A DNA stretch of 33,947 nucleotides from NCBI GenBank assembly GCA_050734155.1, contig JBOHUD010000016.1:1-33947 (forward strand), given 5' to 3'. The DNA is from Aeolococcus sp050734155 (GTDB lineage Bacteria; Chloroflexota; Dormibacteria; Aeolococcales; Aeolococcaceae). Made by a program: the position numbers and the translations under genes. How positions within the stretch are numbered: the stretch's first letter is position 1; every line of letters begins with the position of its first letter. This document shows positions 1 through 7,350 of this stretch, piece by piece. Below the pieces are notes generated by a model. It saw nothing but the letters and a program-made list of their open reading frames with translations, had not been told where the DNA came from and made no database searches.

Positions 1-39
1 CGCTGCTGCGCAGCCACCATGTGCTGCTGCTCGGGCCTG

Positions 40-53
40 CCCCGGTTCCGGGG
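40..53. terminator. Possible weak hairpin in the first 78 nt
   Basis: A 14-nt perfect palindrome (CCCCGGTTCCGGGG) lies 25 nt beyond the stop codon of the minus-strand AIM24 gene. It could form a short GC stem that helps end that transcript. There is no U tract and the loop is tight, so the assignment is weak. I see no gene in positions 1-78. Confidence 0.22.
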
Positions 54-78
54 TGAGCCGCTCAGACGCCTGGCGACC

Positions 79-843
79 TCAGCCGCCGATGTTGCGGAGG
101 AGGCCTCCCACCACCCCGCCGGCAGCCCCGGCCTCGGCCCCCTGGACCAAGGTGTACTCGCCGAGCGCGTGAGCCAGTCGCGCCAGCGGCAGCGACTGCA
201 GCCAGACGCGCCCGGGGCCGATCAGCTGGGCGAGGAAGATGCCGTCGCCGCCGAAGATCTTGTTCTTGATGCCCTTGACGGTGGTGATGTTGAACTGGAC
301 GGTGTCCTGGAAGAGCCCGACATGGCCGGGATGCACCTTGATCTCCTCACCGGGACGCAGGTCGTAGGTGACGATCTCGCCACTGAGCTCGCACCACACC
401 CGGCCCTCACCGGCGATCTTCTGGAGCCGGAAGCCGTCGCCACCGAAGGCGCCGGCGCCGAGCTTCTGCTGGAACCCCATGGACACCAGCACACCGTGGG
501 TGCCGGCCACGAAGACGTGGCGATGTCCCAGGAACTGCATCCCCGGTTGGGGGCGCACGTCGAGCGGAAAGATCTGCCCGGGGAGCTTGGCGGCGAACGC
601 CACCATCCCGGGCGCCCCCTGGGCCGAGTACTCGGTCATGAACAGTGAGCCGCCGCCGACGGCTCGCTTGAACACGCCCCCGAGGCCGCCACCGCCGCCG
701 TACTGGGTGGAGGTGGTCATCTGGATGCTCGAGGTCATCCAGGAGAGCTCGCCCGACTCCGCGAAGATGGCCTCCCCGGGATTGAGGGTCAGCTCGAGGA
801 CCGGCATGGTCGTGCCGATGATCTTCTCGTCCACGATGTGCAC
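79..843 (-). CDS. AIM24 family (TIGR00266-like) protein
   Basis: A 254-residue protein of the AIM24 / TIGR00266 family, a double beta-helix fold of unknown biochemical role, often linked to membranes or stress. The family signature is clear. The N-terminal block has TTMPVLELTLNPGEAIFAE followed by SGELSWM. Glycine-rich turns (GGGGGLGGVFKRAVGGGS) come next, and two GGDG-containing repeats sit in the C-terminal half. Length is normal for the family. The first codon is GTG at 843. A second GTG three codons later, also before the conserved block, is possible. There is no signal peptide or membrane helix. A 67-nt gap with a candidate -10 separates it from the upstream acyl-CoA dehydrogenase on the same strand, so it probably has its own promoter. 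Confidence 0.9.
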   Translation of the reverse strand: MHIVDEKIIGTTMPVLELTLNPGEAIFAESGELSWMTSSIQMTTSTQYGGGGGLGGVFKRAVGGGSLFMTEYSAQGAPGMVAFAAKLPGQIFPLDVRPQPGMQFLGHRHVFVAGTHGVLVSMGFQQKLGAGAFGGDGFRLQKIAGEGRVWCELSGEIVTYDLRPGEEIKVHPGHVGLFQDTVQFNITTVKGIKNKIFGGDGIFLAQLIGPGRVWLQSLPLARLAHALGEYTLVQGAEAGAAGGVVGGLLRNIGG

Positions 844-873
844 CCCCCCAGTCGGCCGATCTGTATCGGCGGG

Positions 874-879
874 ATTGTA
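874..879 (-). promoter_or_regulatory. Candidate -10 box for the AIM24 gene
   Basis: On the minus strand, TACAAT reads from 879 to 874, a near-consensus -10 element. It would start transcription about 24 nt before the GTG at 843. No convincing -35 was seen. Confidence 0.4.
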
Positions 880-910
880 GGCTCGCCGGCGAGGCCTGGT
901 GAGATCGGAC

Positions 911-2053
911 CTACAGGCCCAGCGCGGTCTTGGCGACGATCTCCTTCATCACCTCGTCGGTGCCCGCGCCGATGCGGATCAGGCGAGAGTCCCTGAAGTA
1001 GCGCGAGACGTGCGCCTCGGCCATGTAGCCGAAGCCACCATGCAGCTGCAGGCAGGTGTCGGCAACCCGCGAGGTGACCTGGCCCACGAATAGCTTGGCC
1101 ATGGAGATCTCCGCAACCGGGTACTCGCCGCCGTTCCAGCGCTCCGCCACGGCGTACACGTAGCTCTTGGCGATGCAGATGTCGGTGTGGAGGTCGACCA
1201 GCTTGTGGCGGTTGACCTGGAAGCCGGCGATGGGGCGCCCGAACGCCTGGCGCTCCCTGCACCAGCGCAGGGTCTCCTCGAACATCACCTCGGCGCCGGC
1301 GATCGAGCCGGCACTGCCGATGAGGCGCTCGCCCTGGAGCTCCCACATGAGGTGGTAGAAGCCCTGGCCCTCCTCGCCCAGCAGCGCTGACTCGGGGACG
1401 TCGACGTCGCGGAACGACAGCTCGGCGGTGTCGCTGGAGTGCATGCCCAGCTTCTTCAGCTTGCGGCTGACCTCGAAGCCGGGCGTGTGCCGGTCGACGA
1501 GGAAGAGCGTGATGCCGTGGGCACCCTCGTCCGGCGACCCGGTGCGAGCCACCAGCACGATGAAATCGCAGCGCACCCCGTTGGTGATGTACAGCTTGCT
1601 CCCGTTGATGCGCCAGCCACCGTCGTGGCGGATGGCGCGAGTGCGCACGGCGGCGACGTCGCTGCCGGTGTCGGGCTCGGTGATCCCCAGGGCCGCGACC
1701 TTCTCGCCACGGATCGCCGGCACCAGGTACTGCCGCTTCTGGTCGGCGGTGCCGAACTTGAAGATCGGAGGCGTCGCCATCTCCGCCTGCACGGACACCG
1801 CCATCCCCACTCCACCCGACCCGCAGCGGGCCATCTCCTCGGCGAGAACGATGGCGCTCCAATAGTCGCCGCCCTGGCCGCCGTACTCCTCGGGGTAGCG
1901 GAGGCCGAGCAGGCCCAGCTCGCCCATCCGAGCGAAGACACTGTCGGGGAAGTACTCGGCCGCCTCCCACTCGTCGGCGTGAGGGCGCAGCTCGCGAGCG
2001 ACGAAGTCGCGAATCGTCTCGCGCAGCGCGTCGTGCTCGGCGGTGAAGGGCAT
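911..2053 (-). CDS. Acyl-CoA dehydrogenase, long-chain/isovaleryl type
   Basis: A 380-residue FAD-dependent acyl-CoA dehydrogenase that would introduce the alpha,beta double bond in acyl-CoA beta-oxidation or branched-chain degradation. The three family domains are intact. The N-terminal helical domain carries LRYPEEYGGQGGDYW. The central beta domain has the FAD/substrate motif ALGITEPDTGSD (about 121-132). The C-terminal domain has RQAFGRPI and QLHGGFGYM. The usual catalytic Glu of short/medium-chain enzymes (YEGT) is replaced by IGAGT, as in LCAD and isovaleryl-CoA dehydrogenase. In those enzymes the base lies in helix G, here predicted as Glu242 in GERL. The start was chosen at ATG 2053, with GGGGAG about 6 nt upstream. 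The longer open frame reaching 2617 is only GC-driven extension. Substrate chain length cannot be read from sequence. Confidence 0.93.
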   Translation of the reverse strand: MPFTAEHDALRETIRDFVARELRPHADEWEAAEYFPDSVFARMGELGLLGLRYPEEYGGQGGDYWSAIVLAEEMARCGSGGVGMAVSVQAEMATPPIFKFGTADQKRQYLVPAIRGEKVAALGITEPDTGSDVAAVRTRAIRHDGGWRINGSKLYITNGVRCDFIVLVARTGSPDEGAHGITLFLVDRHTPGFEVSRKLKKLGMHSSDTAELSFRDVDVPESALLGEEGQGFYHLMWELQGERLIGSAGSIAGAEVMFEETLRWCRERQAFGRPIAGFQVNRHKLVDLHTDICIAKSYVYAVAERWNGGEYPVAEISMAKLFVGQVTSRVADTCLQLHGGFGYMAEAHVSRYFRDSRLIRIGAGTDEVMKEIVAKTALGL

Positions 2054-2125
2054 CGCGGTCTCCCCAAGTTGACGTGGGTGTCGATTCTGCCACCAGCCCG
2101 GCGGTGGGGTTGGCGGCGCCCCCCA

Positions 2126-2131
2126 TACCAT
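2126..2131 (+). promoter_or_regulatory. -10 box TACCAT, leaderless promoter
   Basis: TACCAT starts 12 nt before the GTG at 2138, so the transcript would begin at or within a base of the start codon. The same hexamer at the same spacing precedes the TadE operon at 20416. No clear -35 is visible. Confidence 0.5.
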
Positions 2132-2137
2132 GGAGCC

Positions 2138-2839
2138 GTGCGACGAACTCTCCTGGTGGGGTGCGGCACGCTCCTGCTGGCGGCCTGCGGCAGCACCCCG
2201 GCGACCCCCACGCCCACCGCCCGGCCCATCCCGGCCACCCCGCGCCCCACCCCCTCCGCCGCTCCCGATGTGGAACGCATCGACGTGACCGCGACCGGGG
2301 TGGGCACCTGGCAGCTGGTGGCGGTGCCGGTGGCGGTGCTCCACAACGTCGCGACCCACGCGGGCGTCAGCGGGGTGATCGTGCACTTCACGCTCACCCG
2401 GGGGGGCCGGGCGATCAGCTCCCTGGACTCTCCCGCCGTCACCCTCTACCCGGCCGAGACGCTGGTGGTGACCTCCTATCAATGCACCGACTACCCCTGC
2501 TACACCGCCGACGGCGTGTCGGTGACGGTCACCCCCGGCACCTGGGGGAGCCTCCCGGGGACGGCCCCAGCGGCGGCCACGGCACCGTTCAGGTGCACGC
2601 GCAGCTGCGTCGGCCACGGTCAGTGGGACGTGCCGATCAGTGTCGGCGGCCCCGTCCTGCTCCAGAACGAGCAGGTCGACCTCTTCGCATCCTGCTCCAA
2701 CGCGGCGGGAAGGATCATCGGAGGCGGCTCGCGGCAGCTCCTCTGGCCGCAGGCCGGGGGTACGCTCAACCTCGAGGTGCCGGTGATCGTCAACTCCTCC
2801 CCGGCCTCATGCCAGGTCGGCGCAACCACGTCGAACTGA
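2138..2839 (+). CDS. Secreted lipoprotein, function unknown
   Basis: A 233-residue predicted lipoprotein. Residues 1-17 form a short lipoprotein signal (RR, a hydrophobic stretch, then LAAC) with the lipidated cysteine at position 17. A Pro/Thr/Ala-rich linker follows to about residue 45, then a beta-rich extracellular domain with five or six further cysteines that could form disulfides. The domain resembles cell-surface beta-sandwich modules, but I do not recognise a named family. The GTG start is supported by the -10 box exactly 12 nt upstream and because it gives a complete signal peptide. The open frame further upstream runs antisense to the acyl-CoA dehydrogenase and is not used. Confidence 0.75.
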   Translation: MRRTLLVGCGTLLLAACGSTPATPTPTARPIPATPRPTPSAAPDVERIDVTATGVGTWQLVAVPVAVLHNVATHAGVSGVIVHFTLTRGGRAISSLDSPAVTLYPAETLVVTSYQCTDYPCYTADGVSVTVTPGTWGSLPGTAPAAATAPFRCTRSCVGHGQWDVPISVGGPVLLQNEQVDLFASCSNAAGRIIGGGSRQLLWPQAGGTLNLEVPVIVNSSPASCQVGATTSN

Positions 2840-2911
2840 TCGTCACCAACCGCCGCGGGGGTGGCCGTGACAGGCCGCCGACCCGCTTGCGAACGGCGGG
2901 TGCCGGTGTGG

Positions 2912-2917
2912 TAGGGT
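2912..2917 (+). promoter_or_regulatory. -10 box TAGGGT upstream of the Rpf-like gene
   Basis: TAGGGT is the same hexamer that precedes the genes at 17769 and 27060. TTGCGA at 2887-2892 is a possible -35 with a long 19-nt spacer. Unlike the other cases it lies about 180 nt before the start codon, which implies a long untranslated leader. Confidence 0.4.
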
Positions 2918-2923
2918 GCCCCG

Positions 2924-3094
2924 GTCGCGGCCGCTGCCGCACGCCACACGTTCATCCCCGGCGCCCAGGATCGCTGGATCCAGCTCCGGGGCCGCGGCCC
3001 ACCGCTCCAGCCCGCGGTGGATCCGACCAGCAGCTCCCGGGAGGGCAATCTCGGAGACCGGAGCCGCGGCCAGAACTACAACAGGAGAGTCTAT
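2924..3094 (+). promoter_or_regulatory. Long GC-rich structured leader of the Rpf-like gene
   Basis: About 170 nt of non-coding sequence lies between the candidate promoter and the TTG start at 3095. It contains the 12-nt palindrome GCTGGATCCAGC (2973-2984), CTCCGG (2984-2989) able to pair with CCGGAG (3058-3063), and two copies of GCCGCGG, so substantial folding is likely. It ends in a strong ribosome site, AGGAGAG (3083-3089), 6-8 nt before the start. Rpf and cell-wall hydrolase genes of high-GC Gram-positives are often under c-di-AMP (ydaO-type) riboswitches. I could not find that class's conserved core here, so a regulatory RNA is only inferred. Confidence 0.3.
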
Positions 3095-3661
3095 TTGCGG
3101 TTGCCTCGACGTTCTCGAGGAGTGGTCCTGGGCCTGGCCACTCTCATTCTCAGCCCACTCGTCGCGCTCATGCTGACGTCGGCCACCCAGCCGACCGCCG
3201 CCACCAACGCCGTCACCGTCAGCCGCACCGATCCGCGGGCGCTGCCGGTGGCCGAGCCCAACCTGCAGGAGCCGCGCAAGGGAATCGCCACCCCAACCCC
3301 CTTGCCCCTGCTCCCTGCGCCGGCCGCCGCAGTGCGCAGGCCGGCGGCCAGGCCCCGCGTGGCCGCCCCCCCGGTCGCAGCCGGGCCGCCCGCCAATCCC
3401 AACAGCGTGGTCGGCATCATCGAGGCCGCCGCCGCCCGCTGGGGGGTCTCCGGCAGCTGGATGGTCAAGATCGCCCGCTGCGAATCGGGGCTGCGGACCA
3501 ACGCCTACAACCCCAGCGGGCCCTACATCGGGCTCTTCCAGTTCCTGCGCTCCACCTTCACGCACAACGGCGGCACCAACATCTACGACGCCGCCGATCA
3601 ATCCAACATCGCCGCCAAGATGCTGGCCCACGGGCAGGCTCACCAGTGGAGCTGCGCCTGA
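3095..3661 (+). CDS. Secreted Rpf/transglycosylase-like cell-wall hydrolase
   Basis: A 188-residue exported protein ending in a lysozyme-like domain. It would cleave peptidoglycan glycan strands, as resuscitation-promoting factors and small lytic transglycosylases do. A basic N-terminus and hydrophobic segment (about 8-30) form a signal or anchor. An Ala/Pro-rich spacer runs to about residue 105, and the catalytic domain fills the rest. Glu130 in RCESGL is the expected catalytic acid, followed by GLFQFLRSTF. Cys129 and the cysteine in the final WSCA could form the disulfide known in Rpf domains. The start is TTG at 3095 because AGGAGAG lies at ideal distance. An in-frame ATG at 3017 would place an unlikely hydrophilic extension before the signal. 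A hairpin follows the stop. Confidence 0.82.
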   Translation: MRLPRRSRGVVLGLATLILSPLVALMLTSATQPTAATNAVTVSRTDPRALPVAEPNLQEPRKGIATPTPLPLLPAPAAAVRRPAARPRVAAPPVAAGPPANPNSVVGIIEAAAARWGVSGSWMVKIARCESGLRTNAYNPSGPYIGLFQFLRSTFTHNGGTNIYDAADQSNIAAKMLAHGQAHQWSCA

Positions 3662-3678
3662 TCTCAGGGTGACGGCGG

Positions 3679-3706
3679 GTCGATCGAGGGCTCCGGGCCG
3701 ATCGAC
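3679..3706 (+). terminator. Hairpin after the Rpf-like gene
   Basis: GTCGATCG (3679-3686) and CGATCGAC (3699-3706) form a perfect 8-bp stem with a 12-nt loop, 18 nt after the stop codon. There is no U run, as is common in GC-rich genomes. A role in ending the rpf-like transcript before the Nudix operon is inferred. Confidence 0.4.
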
Positions 3707-3756
3707 GGCGATGGGTTGGCGGCGTCAGGGGGCGCCGATGCGGAACAATCGCCCTC

Positions 3757-4314
3757 GTGAGAGCCGACGTCAGCCATCTCCGCGAGGAGCCGCTGCGGCG
3801 CCGCTCGGTCTTCGCCGGCAGGCTGCTCCATGTCTTCGAGGACACAGTGCGCCTTCCGCGAGGCCAGGAGGCCAGCCGCGAGGTCGTGGAACACCCCGGC
3901 GCGGTCACCGTGGTTGCCTCCGACGGCGACGACCGGGTGATCCTGGTGCGGCAGTGGCGGCACGCCACCGCCGGCGCTCTCTGGGAGCTGCCGGCGGGCA
4001 CCCGCGAGAAGGACGAGGATCCCGCCGCCACGGCCAGGCGCGAGCTGATCGAGGAGACCGGCTACGGCGCCACCGAGTGGCAGGAGCTCGGGCACGGGCC
4101 GGTGAGCCCGGGCTACTCCAGCGAGGTGATCTGGTTCTTCAGCGCCCGCGGGCTGTCCGCCGGCAGCAGCGCCCCTGACCCCGACGAGCTCTTCGACGTC
4201 GAGCTCTTCGATGCCGCCCAGCTGGCCGCCATGGCCAGGCGCGGCGAGGTCGATCTCAAGACGCTGGCCGGGCTCGCGCTCGCCGGCGTCGCCCTCCATC
4301 CGGCCCATGGCTGA
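3757..4314 (+). CDS. Nudix hydrolase, ADP-ribose pyrophosphatase-like
   Basis: A 185-residue Nudix hydrolase. The full Nudix box GX5EX7REUXEEXGU is present at about residues 81-103 (GTREKDE, then RRELIEETGYG), so it should bind divalent metal and cleave a nucleoside diphosphate linked to another group. Upstream VILVRQWRHATAGALWELPAG and downstream SPGYSSEVIWFF match the ADP-ribose/ADP-sugar pyrophosphatase (NudF) branch. Substrate is inferred from that resemblance. The start is GTG at 3757. It is the first gene of a tight three-gene unit: its last codons overlap the next start by 8 nt. Confidence 0.9.
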   Translation: MRADVSHLREEPLRRRSVFAGRLLHVFEDTVRLPRGQEASREVVEHPGAVTVVASDGDDRVILVRQWRHATAGALWELPAGTREKDEDPAATARRELIEETGYGATEWQELGHGPVSPGYSSEVIWFFSARGLSAGSSAPDPDELFDVELFDAAQLAAMARRGEVDLKTLAGLALAGVALHPAHG

Positions 4315-4894
4315 CGACGCCGATCGCATGGTCGCCCGCGCCATCGAGAGCGTGCTCGACCAGGTGCCGGCGACGGTGGACACCAGCGTGCCGGAGGCCG
4401 GAGCCGCCAAGCTCCAGCCGTGGGCGGAGACGGCAGCCCCGATGGGCCGCAACAAGCGGCCCCTCGAGGAGCTCCTCGCCGAGCTCACCCAGCGGGTCGC
4501 CGCCGATCCACAGGCACGCGCCACCCTGCCGCGCACGCGCCACCCCGCGCTGGCGTTCTTCGACCGTTTCGGCCGCACCGCAACGCCGGCCGGCCCCGGC
4601 GAGGGGGCTGGGCGCCGCCGCCGGCGCCGCCGGGGCGGAGGCGGCGCGGGTCAGGCCGGCCCGCCGGTGGATGCCACCCGCGTCCCCGCAGGGACGCCGG
4701 CTGATCGCCCCGGGGGAGGGCGGCGGCGTTCGCGTCGCGGTCGCGGCGGGGGCGGCGGCCAGGCCGCTGGGACCGGGGGCGGAGCCCCGCGCCAGGACGG
4801 TGCAGCCGCCGGACCGACGCGTGCCCCGGGGTCGGGCGGGCGGCGGCGGCGGGGCCGGCGGGGGCGGGGCGGGGATCGGCCGCCGGCGGGCTGA
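4307..4894 (+). CDS. Arg/Gly-rich protein of unknown function
   Basis: A 195-residue protein I do not recognise. Residues 1-100 are a mixed acidic/helical segment containing MADDADRMVARAIESVLDQV and RPLEELLAELTQRV. From about residue 100 to the end it is a low-complexity tail of Arg clusters (RRRRRRR, RRRSRRGRG, RRRRGRRGRG) separated by Gly/Ala/Pro. Such tails are disordered and usually bind RNA or DNA, which is inference here. ATG 4307 overlaps the Nudix stop, and the HAD gene begins 2 nt after its own stop, so all three are probably co-transcribed. The tail could in part reflect GC-rich repeat expansion, but the frame is conserved by context. Confidence 0.62.
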   Translation: MADDADRMVARAIESVLDQVPATVDTSVPEAGAAKLQPWAETAAPMGRNKRPLEELLAELTQRVAADPQARATLPRTRHPALAFFDRFGRTATPAGPGEGAGRRRRRRRGGGGAGQAGPPVDATRVPAGTPADRPGGGRRRSRRGRGGGGGQAAGTGGGAPRQDGAAAGPTRAPGSGGRRRRGRRGRGGDRPPAG

Positions 4895-4896
4895 AC

Positions 4897-5721
4897 GTGG
4901 CTCCGGCGACACGGCACGGGCGATCGACTCACCGCCCCGCCCCCCTCCTCACCGGCCTGCCCATCGCGGCCGTCCTCTTCGACTACGGGCTGACGCTGGT
5001 GTCCTTCGAGCCTCCGGGCGAAGCCCTGGAGGCGGCCCAGGAGGCCATCGCCCGCTGCGTCGAGGCGGCCGGCCACCCCCGTCCCCCGCTGGCGATGCTC
5101 CGGGAGGCCGTCCACGATCGCGTGGAGGCCCAGGTGTCGGCCCACGAGGCCAGCGGCGCGCTCCGCGAGATCGACGTCGCCGCGCTCGAGCGGCGCGCCT
5201 TCTCCGACATCGGGCTGGACCTCGACGAGGAGCTGCGCGACCGCTGCAGCGTGCTCGCGCAGGAGGCGTGGTGGCATGGGGTCACGCTCTACCCGGAGGC
5301 GATCGGAGTCCTGCGCGGGCTGCGTCGCGCCGGCCTGCGTGTCGGGGTGTGCTCGAACGCCGCCTGGCGCTCGGCGAGCATGCACGACCAGCTCCGCGAG
5401 GTGGGACTCGCCTCGGTCATCGATGCCGCCGTGTTCTCCGGCGAGGTGGGCTGGAGGAAGCCGTCGCGGCGACTGTTCGCCGCCGCTCTCCGAGCGCTCG
5501 GGGCGCGCCCGGAGCAGACCGTGTTCGTGGGTGACCGGATGCGCGAGGACATCGTCGGTGCGGCGCGCGCGGGGATGCGCACGGTGCTGGTGGCGCGCGA
5601 TCCAGCCCACCCCGGGGAACCGCGGCCGGGCGGTCCCGACGCCGTCATCACCACGCTGAGCGACCTGCCCGCGCTTCTCCGTGGCGGGCCCGATGTAACG
5701 AAAGTGGGAGCGCAAAACTGA
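4897..5721 (+). CDS. HAD superfamily hydrolase
   Basis: A 274-residue haloacid-dehalogenase-like hydrolase. Motif I is LFDYGLTL near residues 27-34, with the nucleophile Asp. Motif II is the Ser of VGVCSNA. Motif III is the Lys of GWRKPSRRLF. Motif IV is VGDRMREDIVGA, with metal-binding Asp residues. The position two after the nucleophile is Gly rather than the Asp used by most HAD phosphatases, so a dehalogenase-like or atypical activity is possible. A helical cap lies between motifs I and II. The GTG at 4897 gives about 20 extra residues before the core; the true start may be slightly downstream. It sits 2 nt after the Arg/Gly-rich gene, as last gene of the Nudix operon. Confidence 0.85.
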   Translation: MAPATRHGRSTHRPAPLLTGLPIAAVLFDYGLTLVSFEPPGEALEAAQEAIARCVEAAGHPRPPLAMLREAVHDRVEAQVSAHEASGALREIDVAALERRAFSDIGLDLDEELRDRCSVLAQEAWWHGVTLYPEAIGVLRGLRRAGLRVGVCSNAAWRSASMHDQLREVGLASVIDAAVFSGEVGWRKPSRRLFAAALRALGARPEQTVFVGDRMREDIVGAARAGMRTVLVARDPAHPGEPRPGGPDAVITTLSDLPALLRGGPDVTKVGAQN

Positions 5722-5728
5722 GCGCGTC

Positions 5729-5734
5729 TATACT
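5729..5734 (+). promoter_or_regulatory. -10 box TATACT for the small HTH gene
   Basis: TATACT is the closest -10 match in this part of the window. It starts 8 nt after the HAD stop and would give a leader of about 25 nt before ATG 5768. Confidence 0.5.
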
Positions 5735-5767
5735 CGCCGGACGCCGCTCCCAGCCTTCCCCGAACAC

Positions 5768-6055
5768 ATGTCGAGGCACCGCCTGGTGGACTTTCGCGAG
5801 TACCTGAAAGAGAGGTGCCGCCAGCGTGGCATCTCTCTGCACCGGCTTGCCCTGCTCTGTGACCTCAACCAGATCTACTTCTACCAGGCGGTCAACAAGA
5901 ACAAGGAGAATCCACCGCCGTGGGTGCTGCGCCGGGCGGCCCCGCACCTGGCGGTGTCCTACGTCGAGCTGATGATCGCCGCGGGGTACCTGCGCGACGA
6001 GGATCTCCGCCTCTGGCGCGGCGCGACGGCAGGCCAGCCCGCCCCCGTCGCCTGA
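5768..6055 (+). CDS. Small HTH-like (XRE-type) protein
   Basis: A 95-residue protein with the outline of a Cro/C1-type helix-turn-helix. The segment REYLKERCRQRGISLHRLAL, then CDLNQIYFYQAV, reads as helices 1-4, with a short basic linker and a helical C-terminal segment (VSYVELMIAAGYL) as seen after XRE domains. A DNA-binding regulator is inferred; no target is known. It has its own promoter and lies alone between the Nudix operon and dinB. The stop is 47 nt before the dinB start. Confidence 0.68.
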   Translation: MSRHRLVDFREYLKERCRQRGISLHRLALLCDLNQIYFYQAVNKNKENPPPWVLRRAAPHLAVSYVELMIAAGYLRDEDLRLWRGATAGQPAPVA

Positions 6056-6093
6056 CCGGCGGCGGCGCTCGCCAACAGTCGCACGCCACGGCG

Positions 6094-6099
6094 GATACT
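6094..6099 (+). promoter_or_regulatory. Possible -10 box GATACT for dinB
   Basis: GATACT begins 9 nt before ATG 6103 and exactly 12 nt before the in-frame GTG 6106. By the spacing rule seen elsewhere here, the message might start at GTG 6106, shifting the dinB start by one codon. Confidence 0.35.
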
Positions 6100-6102
6100 T
6101 GG

Positions 6103-7320
6103 ATGGTGCTTTGGCCGCGCGCCATCATCCACGTCGACCTCGACGCCTTCTACGCATCCGTCGAGCAGCTGCGCCGGCCTGAGCTGCGCGGCCGGCCCAT
6201 CATCGTCGGCGGGGGCGGCGAGGACCACACGCGCGGTGTGGTCAGCGCCGCGTCGTACGAGGCGCGCCGCTTCGGTGTGCATTCGGCGATGCCGATCGGC
6301 CGGGCGCGGCGTCTCTGCCCTCAGGCGGTGATCCTGCCCGTGGACTTTGCCGCGTACCGCAGGGCCTCGCGACAGGTCTTCGCCCTGGCACGCCGGCTGA
6401 CCCCCCAGCTGGAGCCGCTCTCGCTCGACGAGGCCTACCTGGACGTGACCGGCTCGATCGCCCGCATGGGCACGCCCGAGCAGATGGCGATCGACCTCCG
6501 CGATCGCATCGCCGCCGAGTGCCGGCTCGACGCCTCGTGCGGGCTCGCCACCTGCAAGCTGGTCGCCAAGGTCGCCTCGGACCTCGAGAAACCGCGGGGG
6601 ATGGTGGTGGTGCCACCGGGCTCCGAGTCAGGCTTCCTGGCACCGCTGCCGCTGCGGCGCCTCCCCGGCCTCGGCCCCTCCACCGAGCGGGCTCTCGCCG
6701 GCCTGGGGATCAGCACCCTGGGAGAGCTGGCCGCCCTGCCCCTGACCACGCTGCGCCGCCGGCTGGGCGAGCATGCCGCCATCAGCCTCAGCGAGCGTGC
6801 CCGGGGCATCGACCGCAGCGAGGTCACGCTCCCGGACCGGCCCAAGAGCATCTCGCGCGAGGAGACCTTCGCCGTCGACGTGTCCCAACCCGAGCGGCTC
6901 CACCGCCTGCTCCGATCCTGCGCAGCCGACGTCGGCCGCCAGCTCCGCCACGGCGGCTGGTCGGCGCGGACCGCCACCCTGAAGCTGCGCTACTCCGACT
7001 TCACCACCCACGCCCGGCAGGCGACCTGGCCCACCCCCCAGCATGGAGACCTGGCCCTGGCGGAGGCGGCGCTGCGCCTCCTGGACGGCCTCTGGACGGG
7101 GGCGCCGGTCCGGCTGCTCGGCATGGGGGTGAGCGGCATCGTCCACGCCGCTCAGCTCGATCTCTATGACGCGGCGGTGCCCCGCGACCTCCGGCTCGAC
7201 CACACGCTCGACCGCCTGCGCGACCGCTTCGGGGCGGCCGCCCCTCAGCGCGGCGGTGCGCCGGCGCTGCGCGACCTCGACTTCCGGGGCGAGGACCTGC
7301 GCGTCGACCCCGAGGAGTGA
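6103..7320 (+). CDS. dinB: DNA polymerase IV (Y-family, DinB)
   Basis: A 405-residue Y-family translesion polymerase, which copies past damaged template bases without proofreading. The palm begins with IIHVDLDAFYASVEQ, holding the first metal-binding Asp and the steric-gate aromatic residue. The second acidic pair is in SLDEAYLDVT. The thumb HhH motif is LPGLGPSTERAL. A little-finger domain follows. QLDLY at 351-355 matches the sliding-clamp binding pentapeptide QLxLF. Length is normal and nothing is truncated. The longer open frame upstream overlaps the HTH gene in another frame and is rejected. No LexA box was recognised, so damage control cannot be claimed. Confidence 0.94.
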   Translation: MVLWPRAIIHVDLDAFYASVEQLRRPELRGRPIIVGGGGEDHTRGVVSAASYEARRFGVHSAMPIGRARRLCPQAVILPVDFAAYRRASRQVFALARRLTPQLEPLSLDEAYLDVTGSIARMGTPEQMAIDLRDRIAAECRLDASCGLATCKLVAKVASDLEKPRGMVVVPPGSESGFLAPLPLRRLPGLGPSTERALAGLGISTLGELAALPLTTLRRRLGEHAAISLSERARGIDRSEVTLPDRPKSISREETFAVDVSQPERLHRLLRSCAADVGRQLRHGGWSARTATLKLRYSDFTTHARQATWPTPQHGDLALAEAALRLLDGLWTGAPVRLLGMGVSGIVHAAQLDLYDAAVPRDLRLDHTLDRLRDRFGAAAPQRGGAPALRDLDFRGEDLRVDPEE

Positions 7321-7350
7321 ACGCGCCATCGAAGTCGCGCCCGCGCCCGC

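Noticed and set aside
789..2126. 445-codon minus-strand frame over the acyl-CoA dehydrogenase
   Set aside because: It is an alternative frame of a gene whose domains are fully intact in 911-2053.
3017..3094. Upstream ATG 3017 as start of the Rpf-like gene
   Set aside because: It would add 26 hydrophilic residues before the signal peptide and has no ribosome site. TTG 3095 has AGGAGAG at ideal spacing.
2924..3094. c-di-AMP (ydaO-type) riboswitch
   Set aside because: Context fits, but the conserved core and its 3' CAGCTAACC-type segment were not found. Kept only as a candidate structured leader.
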